This document shows, piece after piece, positions 1-9,836 of a stretch of 64,000 nt of DNA (its first letter is position 1; every line of letters starts with the position of its first letter). Under the pieces are notes generated by a model that ran no database searches, was not told the origin of the DNA, and saw nothing but the letters and a program-made list of their open reading frames with translations. Where the stretch lies: the NCBI GenBank assembly GCA_014529385.2, contig CM043967.1:7594501-7658500 (forward strand). Direction: 5' to 3'. Source of the stretch: Adiantum capillus-veneris (Eukaryota > Streptophyta > Polypodiopsida > Polypodiales > Pteridaceae). The translations under genes were made by a program, and so were the position numbers.

Positions 1-1381
1 TTTTGCCAATCAGGGAGAAAAGCAATGAGTCACGTGTACAAGACGATGCAGTCTTAGTAACTTTGCAGACATGTACTTCCACGGATGAGCTCTAGAGTGC
101 TATGCACGACATGTTTTGAGATGTAGAGTTAGAGAGGCCATGCTCTAGCAAAACAACATATTGATCCTCGATGCCTCCTATCACAGAAATGAGCGATATG
201 GAGTTCTTTGATATGCTCATGCTAGAGGTTGATATGGTGATGCTAGGACATGTGGATATGGTCCCTATGGATGATGAGGGAGTGACCACTACCCTGGAGT
301 CAAGATTGACGCATCCATATGTGACTAGTTCTGGAAGTGATACAGCGAGGGTCGAGATACCTACTGCAGATAGATTGGCAGAGGTCATTGCACATGGCGT
401 TGATGTGATTGTCATGGATATGTTGGCCGAGATTACATGTTTGTCATTAGCCTTCGGGACTCTCGTGTACGACCTCTTAGTGTGTCAAGACATGACATAG
501 CAGCTGTAGTGGGAGCGTTTGCAGTTGGGGTTGTCAATCATGCGATGAACGACACTAGCATGATGCATCATGGAGCAGTGCAGGTCATTACAGGAGACCT
601 GCAGGGTTTTCTAGCAGGGATATACGCTTTCGCACACCGCTAGAGCCTACACGGCGGCATGCATTGGCTTCAAGAGAGCCAGTGGACATAGGTTGGGATG
701 AGTTTCCTCCCTTACCTACTATACATACTACTAGGTCCTATAGTAGTACCACTTATCAGTACATTCGCTTTTAAGTGAGAAATTGTTAGGGTAAAGGCGA
801 TGTGCTTCTTACCTCGTTCGGACACTCCAGAGAGGTACGACTGCCTATTACTTGTACACACCTTATTCTTTACTAGTTAGAAGAATAAGGGGCTCTCTCA
901 CACACATATAGTGTTGAGCTGCTCTACCCACATCCCGTGCTCTCTCCTTCTCACTCTCCGCACATGCACCGCATTCGTGCACTCACAAGCTCCATATAAT
1001 GAGATCTTTTTGTACATACTTTAGTTGAATCAATCAATTTAGTTTTTGCATCTACATTCTACTCTATCTCTATTGTGTAATTAACATTGTCATTGGCATG
1101 TTAACACCATGAATGCTTCTCTCTCTATTCCTCCCTAAACTCTATACTGTGATGGATGGGCTTGATGCTTGATCAAGCACTATTAGCTATGTAACAGCAT
1201 TGCTTAGTGTTGTGTAATTTTTGGTATTTTGCAAATTAATCTTCATGATCCTAATCAAAAGTATGTTCAAGGGGGTGTCCATCTATATGTGTGTGAAGCT
1301 TTTTTCATCAAAGATTCTAACAAACCATTTTTAGTTTTTGTTCACAGGTTTGCCAAAGAGGCGTGCACATGCGTGCGTGCA
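1..1381. other. Upstream region without a recognised gene
   Basis: No gene is recognised here. An open plus-strand frame at 171-500 (109 codons, rich in Asp-Met and Val from repeated GATATG-like words) has no domain I know and could be chance or an old transposon relic. A perfect 10-bp inverted repeat with a 10-base loop lies at 861-890 (CCTTATTCTT / AAGAATAAGG), and a 14-bp palindrome lies at 1166-1179. The C/T-rich text around 890-960 resembles LTR or UTR sequence, but I cannot tie it to an element. Confidence 0.3.

Positions 1382-1444
<63 letters not shown>
1382..1444. repeat. (TG)10-(GA)22 compound microsatellite
   Basis: A run of TG at 1382-1401 changes directly into GA up to 1444. The Arg-Glu-rich open frame across it is an artefact of the repeat. 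Confidence 0.95.
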
Positions 1445-1447
<3 letters not shown>

Positions 1448-2135
1448 TTGCGGAGACTCTAGAGAGAGAGCTCAAGGAGCAGCATGTGTGCATTCTCCAA
1501 GCTCATGTATTTCGAGAAAGAGTGAGCAAGAATTGTTAAAGTTGTTACTTAAGGAAACTTTGGAAATTGAAAGTCACTCAAATTGCAACTGACCAAAGAG
1601 CGTCCCAAAGGTATCCTACAAGTGGTGTCAAAGATGCTACTTTTTTATCACCTTTTCTGAATGTACCCAAAACAAAAAGTGCAAAATTGAACCAATTAAA
1701 ATTCAAGTTTGTTACTTCAATCGTTACTGATTAACGTATGTAGTATGAATGGGACTAGGGACATGGCTCTCTTTCTTATAAATTTTTGGAGAGTCAATGT
1801 GCTAACTCTCCACCACACTTTCATATGTCACTCATTTATTCACTCTCTTTTTTTGTCAACAAATTTCTAATATGAAACACTTTACTATTGTTTTGCTTTT
1901 GGTTGTTGTTCAAGTTCTCTCTTCTTTCTCTCTACACAACACATGATTTCTCGATGAAAAGATTGCGCTCATGTTAGCATAATAATGAATATTTTAACAA
2001 TCTACAGGCTCAATTTTGTATCAAAAACGTGTTTCTTAAACTCTTTTATGTTCCTCTCGATGTATCTCAGCGAGATCGTATTACAAAAAAAATCTTAACG
2101 CTGTAACTCTCCAGGCAGGAACGAATCAAATACTG
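1445..2135. other. Intergenic DNA upstream of the EXECUTER gene
   Basis: AT-rich sequence with frequent stops in all frames and no repeat or domain that I recognise. A TATAAAT-like word lies near 1779-1785 but is about 560 bases from the start codon, so I do not call it the core promoter. Confidence 0.4.
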
Positions 2136-2143
2136 CCACGTGG
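2136..2143. promoter_or_regulatory. Perfect palindromic G-box (CCACGTGG)
   Basis: CCACGTGG lies about 200 bases upstream of the proposed EXECUTER ATG. G-boxes are bound by bZIP (HY5-type) and bHLH (PIF-type) factors in light-regulated plastid genes, which suits a plastid-targeted product. Its role here is inferred from position only. Confidence 0.45.
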
Positions 2144-2257
2144 CCATAGGCCATATCAACACCCGTGGATATGATGGAGGGGGAGGCTGAAGTGTGAGCA
2201 TTTTGCTGCTGGCTCCTCCGACGAGGGCGCCGCTGCTGCTACTCCGTTTCATTCCTT

Positions 2258-2263
2258 CACGTG
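2258..2263. promoter_or_regulatory. Second CACGTG core
   Basis: A second CACGTG hexamer lies 84 bases before the ATG, probably in the 5' leader or proximal promoter. With the site at 2136 it makes a pair 122 bases apart. Confidence 0.3.
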
Positions 2264-2346
2264 CGCAAGGGGCATCATCCCCTCTCGCTCTCTTTTGACG
2301 GGTTTTGCTGCTCAGATAGATTTGAGGATTGTTCCATTGTATCATC

Positions 2347-4830
2347 ATGGCTGGAGCCGGCATGACCACAGTCGGTCACATGTGCTCCCCATACGTGGGG
2401 GAGACCCACATCTCATCGCAGGAGGCTCTGAAGCTCAGGAGTCTTACCTTTTCATCCTCTCTCAGCTCATATTCCAGAACGCCCCGCCTCCAACGCCTTT
2501 ATGTCCCAGGTGACTGCCGCTCTCGCAAGGGCACCAGCTTCAACCGAGCTGTGCCCGTTTCATGTAGTAGCAGCGATGGAACAAACGACCCATCATCAGC
2601 ATCCAATCATCATTCATCGGAAGGTTCGCAACCTAGGGACGGAGATGGGGAGGGATTTGCTGCTGAGCCTCCTGTTTTGTGGGACTTACAACAGCTGAAG
2701 GCTGCTGCTACTAGAATTGGGGACCCTCTTCGAGAAATATTAAGCAATGCTAGCAGGAGGTGGCAGAGCTACTTTGACAGTTACAGGAAATCCAAACCTG
2801 ACCAATATATGGAGCCTATGGAGCAAGCAGAGCCAGTTATCGAGCAGGAGGTGATTTGGGACTGGGAGCGGTGGAGGGAACATTTCGTTCAAGTTGAAGA
2901 ACAAGAGAAGCTTGCAACCACTCTCAAGGTGCCTGTGAGATCAACCTGTTCTTTTGAAACTTGCGTTAGAAGCTTAATGTTGTCTTTATCAGTGGTGACA
3001 AACAATTTGCCTATCTTTTTATTGTGATGCAGTTCCAATTAGAAAGCGCTATTACTGAGGAAAATTTCAAGGAAGCTGCGCGGTTGAAGGAGGCTCTGGA
3101 AGAAGCAACCACATGTGATCCGGTCGCCGAGGTTCTCATTGACCTGAAGGTAGGGCACATGGTTTTTGCTAGTGCAGATGTCTCACAAGCGTCGGTATGT
3201 CTTATTTTATGTCTTTTTTCTAGTCGGCATTGGAAAATGAGAGATATGAAACAGCGACAAGGCTCAGAGATGAAGCAGCTGCTGGATTGGTAAACTTTAA
3301 GCCGCGGTTTGACATTAGAGAAATGGAAAATTGTTTTTTCCCTATATTCTTCACGCGCTTTATATTTCATGTGTATGATGTGCAGTTAGGCTGGTGGGTG
3401 GGTTTGGCAAAAGGCGAAAATGATCCTTATGGTCGCATTATCAACATAAGCTCTACATTTGGAAGATTCATAGCGAAAGGCTACACTGCAAGGCAGGAAG
3501 GATCTGAATTGGTGTTCAATTATAACTGCCCTTGTTTAGAACTTCTGAGAGATTTCAAAATGCTGACATTCCGTTTCTGTTTTAGGCAACTAGCATCTGC
3601 ATCTGTTGGCACTCCATTGTTTGAAGTTTTCATCAGAAAAGATGCCGAAGGTTATCATCAACAGGTATTCTATGCCGGGGTTGAGTGAATACATTGTATT
3701 GTTTGGCTCCCTTGGCTTCTTGTACTAACACCTCTCTTGCAATAACTGCAGGTGGTATATTTACAACGAGGTGGTAGCGCAGAGCCTTTATGGGGTGCTC
3801 CCACATCATTTGATGTAAATGTTGATGTAAACATTGTGGATATGAACACAATGGCAGAAGATGGGAAGGACACTAAAGCTAAGGATTTAACAGAGTCCTT
3901 CAGTGATGAGAAAGGCAAAAGTGGGGATGCTCAAGTTGTGGATGATGGACTCAATGGCATAATAAACTTCATCAAAGATCGTATACCTGATGTAAAGCTA
4001 AAGGTTTTCAGAGTCATTGCCCAAAATGGAGAGGATATTCCAAAAATTGTTGAACAGATTTTGGAAGAGGTTGATGCTCGCGATGGTGAGGGAGCAAAGA
4101 AAGGGAATGAAGCTATCAATGAGGAGGTACTACAAGAAGCCAAAGAGAAAGCTGGAGATGTTGGTGAGTCGGCACAGGAAGTGCAGAGGGAAATACCCAT
4201 CAGATTGATTGTGGGTGGAACTCTACAGAGTGCATCAGATGATAAACTTCAAAAGGCTCCAATAAGGAGGCGGGCAAGAATTGAAAATCAAAGTAAAGAT
4301 TCTTTTCTCTTGCACATAGATGAAATATTGGAACCAGTGCCCATAAAAGAGTTGTTGCCGCCGGCGAAAGCCTCTTCAGTTGCAAATGCATTGACTTCTA
4401 CTGAGCTCCCTTCTGATATCTCAAAAGTAGTCTCAAACCTTGACAAGGTTCCGGTAAAAGTAAGTGTCCAGCTTGTCATCGTTGTTTATGGATTTATGAA
4501 GGTTACGAGTATCAATAATAGAAATTTCACCTGTGCCTGGAGTTTTACCCCAACAGCTTCTCTTTCTTTCTGTTCTTCCCAGTTCGCTATATCTACAACT
4601 CCCGGATTAAGAGAGGGACCATAGAAGCCTTTTGATATTTTTAGTGCCTTTGCGATTCGATTTCTTTTGTTCTGAATCCCAGTGTCTTGTTTTTTCCAGG
4701 TATCTAAGGATATGGGAGAACTTCTGAAGATTGCTATCAGTCAAGTACAGCGACGACGTGGTTTGTCTAAATGTACTTCCTTCGAGCGAATCAAGTTGAC
4801 TGATTCCAGTACTGATCCAATGACAGGTTG
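2347..4830 (+). CDS. EX1: EXECUTER protein, plastid singlet-oxygen signalling (5' seven exons, partial)
   Basis: EXECUTER proteins sit at thylakoid grana margins and relay singlet-oxygen signals to the nucleus. Exons read by splice sites and homology: 2347-2928, 3033-3149, 3224-3289, 3386-3492, 3586-3664, 3752-4459, and 4700 to 4826 or 4830; the phases are consistent and give about 595 residues. Residues 1-80 are rich in Ser, Thr and Arg and lack an early acidic stretch, like a transit peptide. A W-D-W-E-R-W motif starts at residue 171. UVR-like helices span 195-255, G-W-W-V-G is at 257-261, and an acidic linker with the D-R-I-P-D-V-K-L-K-V block follows in exon 6. ATG 2347 is the first ATG in frame. 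Arabidopsis EX1 is 684 residues; the conserved C-terminal part of the singlet-oxygen-sensing domain (DUF3506), with its oxidisable Trp, is not found. EX1 and EX2 cannot be told apart here. Confidence 0.85.
3493..3585 (+). other. EX1: GC-AG intron in the EXECUTER gene
   Basis: Homology needs the A-R-Q junction to be joined from 3492 to 3586. That places the donor at AAG|GCAGGA (GC rather than GT), while the acceptor TTCTGTTTTAG is strong. The intron is 93 bases, a multiple of three, and has no stop in the reading frame, so retention would add 31 residues rather than truncate the protein. Confidence 0.6.
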
Positions 4831-7202
4831 GTAATGCATGTGAAACACTAGCTCTTGTGAAGAACGTCCTTTTAGAAGTGGTGCATGTAGGAGTTAAATG
4901 TATGATCCCAAAATTTCACTTCAGATTGATTGTTATGGATCCATATTTTGATTTAGTTTTGTTCTTTCTAGTATTATGTGTGCTTAATCTGCACATGTGG
5001 AACGTATATTAGGACCGACTTTCTTTGTTGACATCAAGAAGTTTTTATTGTGAAATGTAGAATGACAATGTCAAAAGTTTGTGTGACACCCATTTAGTGG
5101 ACTTTGACTAGCCATCTTAGGTATGGTTATGTAAAATCTAGTGCACTTTTAAAGCTTCTCACTTCACATTGTCACAGAGTAGGAAGGGTAGCTTAACTTC
5201 AATCACACTCTCTTAATTCAATTCCTTGAAAAGTAAAGACATAGACGAATCTGATAGGAAGTGAGAGAAAAGAGACTCCAACATGCAATTTTCTTCAGAT
5301 TAAATAGGGCAAGCACATAGACTGAGAGAGAGTATTTTCTGCTTTTTTCAATTACAGAACATGAAGCATACCTCAACTTTTCTTTGAAAAAAGCATAAAC
5401 ATAGACGAGGTTGATAGAAAGTGAGAGAAAAGAGAATCCAACAGGTGGGGACCTCTCCGCCTTGAAATTTGCTTCAGATTAAATGGGGACAGCACATCGA
5501 CTGAGAGAGAGTATTTTTTACCCTTTTCTCCATCCTCATTCTTATTTCATGCGGAAAAGGGAAAAGTTACATTTTGAGAGGAAGAGATTATTTGTTACAA
5601 ATCGGTGATTTGTGTTTCTTATGAGGACTTGCCTATAGTCCCATGACGAATCCGCTTGCTCCTAATTTCTCTATCGAACGAATCTAATTTATTGAGCATT
5701 CTATGGAGATATTCCTTGTTGAATTTTGTTACCTGAAACTCCAATTTCCGAGAACTCAATTTATGAGAATTGGATTGGATTCTAGCGTGCGTAATTTCCG
5801 AAACTCTATGAACGGGAGTCTTCCTTCTCGTGAATTTGCTTCTTGTTCTAACACCTTATGTCATAAATAACTTGGAAGTGATGTTGATGCTCTCTTTTGG
5901 TCTGAGAAAAAACAAGGATGTCGTCGAAGAAGACGCTTGTGAAATTTCAAATATGATTGAATAATTTGATCCATCAATGGTCACGCAATGAAAAGTCGCG
6001 GAAAGATTAGTGAGTTTAATAGGTATTACTTAAATTCATGCAGTCTAAAAGTTGTTCATAAGGTTGTACTGTGAGCATCTTCTAGAGTGATGGGAATTAG
6101 ATACTCTTAAGATTGATGAGGCCGGAAATTTGTTCTTGCTGTAAATAATTCAAGGTTTTGCCAATTTGAGGGATTATATGCAGGTAAAGAGAGAATTATA
6201 AGGAAAGTGGTTACAACATTGAGGGGAATCTATTCTTTTTTGTCATTTTCTCTTAGAGATTGATAACCTATGTACATTCAGATTGTGCCATCTGTTTTGG
6301 GAGTAAGTAATACTGGTGAACAACATGGAGAAGTACTAGGCTTAATAAGACCCTTGTTACGGTTGCACTGAACTTGTGCGATAAGGAAGTTGATTTGGAG
6401 GAGAGCCATCAGGAACTAGATCAATCGTATGGTCTTCGGGTCTCTATGGGGCAGCTCATTTGGTTAAATGTAAGTAAACGATCATAATAATGTGTATGAA
6501 AAGATAAGTGTTTTTTATTCAAATTAGATAAAGTGTTGTCATCGCATTTCTCTCTCTTGCAAAAATCAAAATAAGCTGAAACACACTTTTTTCGTTTCTT
6601 TCCTTACAGCAATAGGGCTACCAATGGGAATGGGCCGTTGGTCAGTGTTAGCATGTTTGTTGTGCGGTTGACATTTGCATTTCTAGGTCATAGTTTTCTT
6701 TACAAAATTAGGAATGGATATACAATCTTCACTGCACACATATCATTCAGGCATTTTGTATCTCTCACCTTGGAAGATGCTAACTACTAACTCAACAAGG
6801 TTTACTTTTTTCACTTGTCCCCACTCAATAATCACCAGTAAGGTAAACACATGGTCATTTAGTAAAGATAGTAGTCACAATGTTAATGCATTTTTTTAGA
6901 TAGTGTATAATATTGTCTTATGTTCTTGAGAATAATAAAACTGCAGGCACTTTGAAATGCTATTATGTGAGAATAACTCATAATAAGACTCTTGCAGAAA
7001 CTTAACTCTTAGTTTTTTGGCTTCACATTCTCGATATGATGTTATAAGAGCTAACATACCTTATGCTATCTATGGCCATTTGGGCCAACACACCGTGTCA
7101 CAAATTGCTCACTCCGAGCCTAACCCTAGCCGACTTGTAGATCGCGATCGAGGGGCCTAAACCCTAAAAGAAGAAGCAACAACAGAAGGAGCAGAAGAAG
7201 TT
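4831..7202. other. AT-rich intron-like or intergenic DNA
   Basis: No exon of the EXECUTER C-terminus and no other gene could be recognised. The stretch holds a diverged duplication (annotated separately). From about 7081 it contains plant LTR-like words such as CCTAACCCTAG next to the gypsy remnant that follows. Confidence 0.4.
5225..5515. repeat. Diverged direct duplication
   Basis: About 5225-5340 and 5388-5515 share a series of blocks in the same order: AGACATAGACGA against AAACATAGACGA, GTGAGAGAAAAGAGA, CTTCAGATTAAAT and GACTGAGAGAGAGTATTTT. The second copy carries a short insertion (about 5441-5463). It is an old local duplication with no coding content. Confidence 0.7.
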
Positions 7203-8250
7203 TTACCAACTTACAAGTCTTGTTGAGTGGCCTATTTTTAAAAGAGAAGTTCTCGCCAACTTATGGGACCCCGCTTGCTCAAGTGCAATGCGCATGTGAC
7301 ACCGTTCTTGATACTTTTGCAAAGCCTCACCTTTGCATATGCAGTCTCCAAATTCGAAACGATGTGATCTACTCGAAAAATCTTGTCCTTGGTCCACAAA
7401 ATAGGAGGACCCTTTTTGCCGCCCTTGACAATCTCAAATGGTGCCTTCCCCATCGAAGTGTGAACAATGTTATTGTATGCAAACTCCACCAATGGCAAAT
7501 ACCGTTCCCTTTGAGACTTTTGTTCAGAGATGTAACACTTAAACAAGTTTGACACCACTGAATCCGTTATCTCTGATTGTCCATAGGTCTGTGGATGAAC
7601 CAATGACAAGAATTTGAGCGTAGTGGCCCACATTCTCATAGACTGCTCTCTGAAATAGATTGATGAATTGGCGATCTCTATCGGAAATAATAGATGTAGG
7701 CATGCCATGTAACTGAAAGATGTGTAAGACAAACATTTATGCCAAATGATCGGTCTTCAGTGATACAAAATGAGCTTGCTTGGTGAATCTATCCCACTAT
7801 AGTCCGTATGCCATTATGCTCACTTTGAGTTTTGGGAAAACAAAAAACAAAGTTCATTGCAACACTCTCCCAAGGGCGATTTGGAATTGGTAAAGGTTTG
7901 AGGAGTCCGATTGCTATGTTCTTGTCAGACTTCACTTTCTTACCTACTATACAAGTACACATACACCGTATACTATACCTCCATTGAGTCAAAGCATGTA
8001 TGATTGCTCAAAGCTCTTTGTGATAGGTCTTTGCAACCTTGTCTGGCTTAGTCAACATCCTGCTTTCATAAGCTATGCCATCGTCATCTTGCTTTAAGAC
8101 CGCTCTCAGAGTGCTTCCACAAGCATCACAGAAAACCTCAAAAGACTTCTACAAATCTGGTAACTTCCACACCGACCATGTAGTCAACTTGCGTTTAAGT
8201 CCCTCAAAAACCGTAATTTGTAAAGGTCCCAAGTGAATGGTGCTCCATTC
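7203..8250 (-). pseudogene. Ty3/gypsy pol remnant (RNase H and integrase)
   Basis: Read on the minus strand, 8170-8000 gives RNase H text (F-C-D-A-C-G-S and A-Y-E-S-R), 7992-7789 gives the start of the integrase core (P-W-E-S-V-A-M-N-F, with Asn where the first catalytic Asp should be), and 7732-7238 gives the rest of the core (V-H-P-Q-T-Y-G-Q-S-E, A-Y-N-N-I-V-H-T-S). The RNase H tail and the integrase zinc finger between the first two parts are missing, and frame breaks are frequent. The element 1 5' LTR abuts it at 8259, so it is older than element 1. It is related to the family-A pol but clearly diverged. Confidence 0.8.
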
Positions 8251-8258
8251 TGAGTAAG

Positions 8259-9731
8259 TGTCACCAGCGTGTGAGTACTATCTATCCTTTTTGTTGATTT
8301 CTTTCTTATTATTTATTTACTTTCACTTTTTGGAAACACCCCTCGGGAAATCTAATTGCCTTGCATTGCATAGCTAGCGTGGAACTGTTCAGAGGGAGTC
8401 CAGGCCTGAGGGCAAGAGAGCACTAAGGTTGGACAAGGACCATGGTTAGCCAAAGTGGGGTCATTGACTAGCCAAAGTGGAATCCTTTGCTACAGAGGCT
8501 ACATTTCAGTTCTGGGTGTGGCTGCAGTGTACAAAGGGGGTCAGATGACCTAGAAAGATACAATGGCAGCATCTCCAAAAAATATGGAACTGCTATTTTG
8601 GGACCTGAAAATGTGTTCGCGTCGTTACCTCCGATATGACTAGCGAACATTTTACAACTCTGCCGCGAAGTCAACTCGGCAACCGGTCACGAGATTTTTA
8701 GGCGGCAACCCCGAAACGGGAAATGGCTTGTAAATGTGCTAAGTGGCACATTTCTGTGCAGTTTCCTCATGCAAGAGAAGGGGGCGCTGATTTTAGAGAG
8801 GAGAAGGCTCATTTTCATGCTGTCACAGGTTGAGAGCTTCAATGGAGTGCTTCCTTTCCCTCTTATGTACAGTGCGGTGCCAGGAGTGATGCCCCGCACG
8901 CTACGCACTGCTCTCTCTCTCCCCTATGGCAGTATGTTATGCTCCACTAGTGGGCTTTTCATTTGACCAATGTATAGTTATGTGGGTTCATGTGCGATTG
9001 CCGAGGCAAGAGCCTCTTGCACAGGTACTGGATTAGTTAGCGGCTAATCCCCCACAGGTACGGGTGAATTCGGAGAGGTTTCACGTTAGAAATCGTCCGA
9101 TTCAAAGGGCAAGTAGCCCTATAGGTGCGGGAGCGCAAGGGCGTGCTACGGATGCGACCGGCACGCAAAACGGAGCCCGAAACAGTGAATTACAGCCTGC
9201 TGTGTATTTTTGCAGGTTTAGGGTTTTGGCCCTAAACGGACCCTAATACCCCCAGGAAGTTCGGGGACGCGAGGGGACCGCTGTACAGGTGATCTGACGC
9301 ATTTTTGGGGCTGAAAACAGAGAATTCAGCGTGCTGCAGATTCTCGCCAGGTTTTGCAAAGTGCCTATATGCGTCGGGAAAGTCATTCAATGCGTGGGAA
9401 TACTGATTGTGAAGGGTCCTAGCGCAGTTATGCTACCAAAATCAGGCCGGAACAGTTGAAATTCAGCCAAGCTTGTGCGGGGCAGCTTGTAGGGAACCAC
9501 AGCGTTTATTCCCTCTTTTAAACAATAAAGAAATACCGAAAGGGGCGCCTAAGTTAGGGGCCAATCTGGTGTCGTTCTTCTCATACAGGTGCATTCTAGC
9601 AGCCTGTGTCCCTTTCCCCTTTGTTGTTTCTTGAAAGTACAGGTAAAGTGGGCGACAAATTAAATGGGTGAAAGCAAATAAGGTTTAAGTGTAAGGTCTA
9701 CCGCCCTTTTTGAAAGTACAGGCTGGTTTCA
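8259..9731 (+). repeat. 5' LTR of element 1 (family A, 1473 bp)
   Basis: It begins TGTCACCAGCG and ends GGTTTCA, matching the 1477-bp LTRs of elements 2 and 4. It carries the palindrome pair at 9006-9020 and 9030-9050 (the second with one mismatch) and the shared block AATAAAGAAATACCGAAAGG at 9524-9543, whose AATAAA is a plausible polyadenylation signal. Confidence 0.9.
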
Positions 9732-9751
9732 TGGTTCCATCGCCGGGATTA
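9732..9751 (+). other. Primer binding site of element 1
   Basis: TGGTTCCATCGCCGGGATTA follows the LTR directly. The TGG start can pair with a tRNA CCA end, but the rest is not the initiator-Met PBS (TGGTATCAGAGC). I cannot assign the primer tRNA. Confidence 0.6.
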
Positions 9752-9836
9752 AATCACTTTTTCATAGAAGTGAGCCTTGGTCAGTTTGGGCTTGAAGACA
9801 CAGGGGATCATAGACCAGACACAGGAAATTGTAATT

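Noticed and set aside
171-500. 109-codon frame rich in Asp, Met and Val
   Set aside because: Low-complexity GATATG-like words, overlapping open frame on the other strand, no domain; kept only as a note.
1338-1592. Open frame with long Arg-Glu repeats (also at 25306-25584 and 57847-58103, and Ser-Leu repeats on the other strand)
   Set aside because: These frames exist only because GA/CT microsatellites have no stops; flanks show no domain.
6290-6480. Candidate next EXECUTER exon
   Set aside because: No splice-flanked segment here matches the conserved C-terminal text after the D-P-x-x-G junction.
9732-9751. Initiator-Met PBS for family A
   Set aside because: Beyond TGG the bases do not match TGGTATCAGAGC; the site is called a PBS only from its position.
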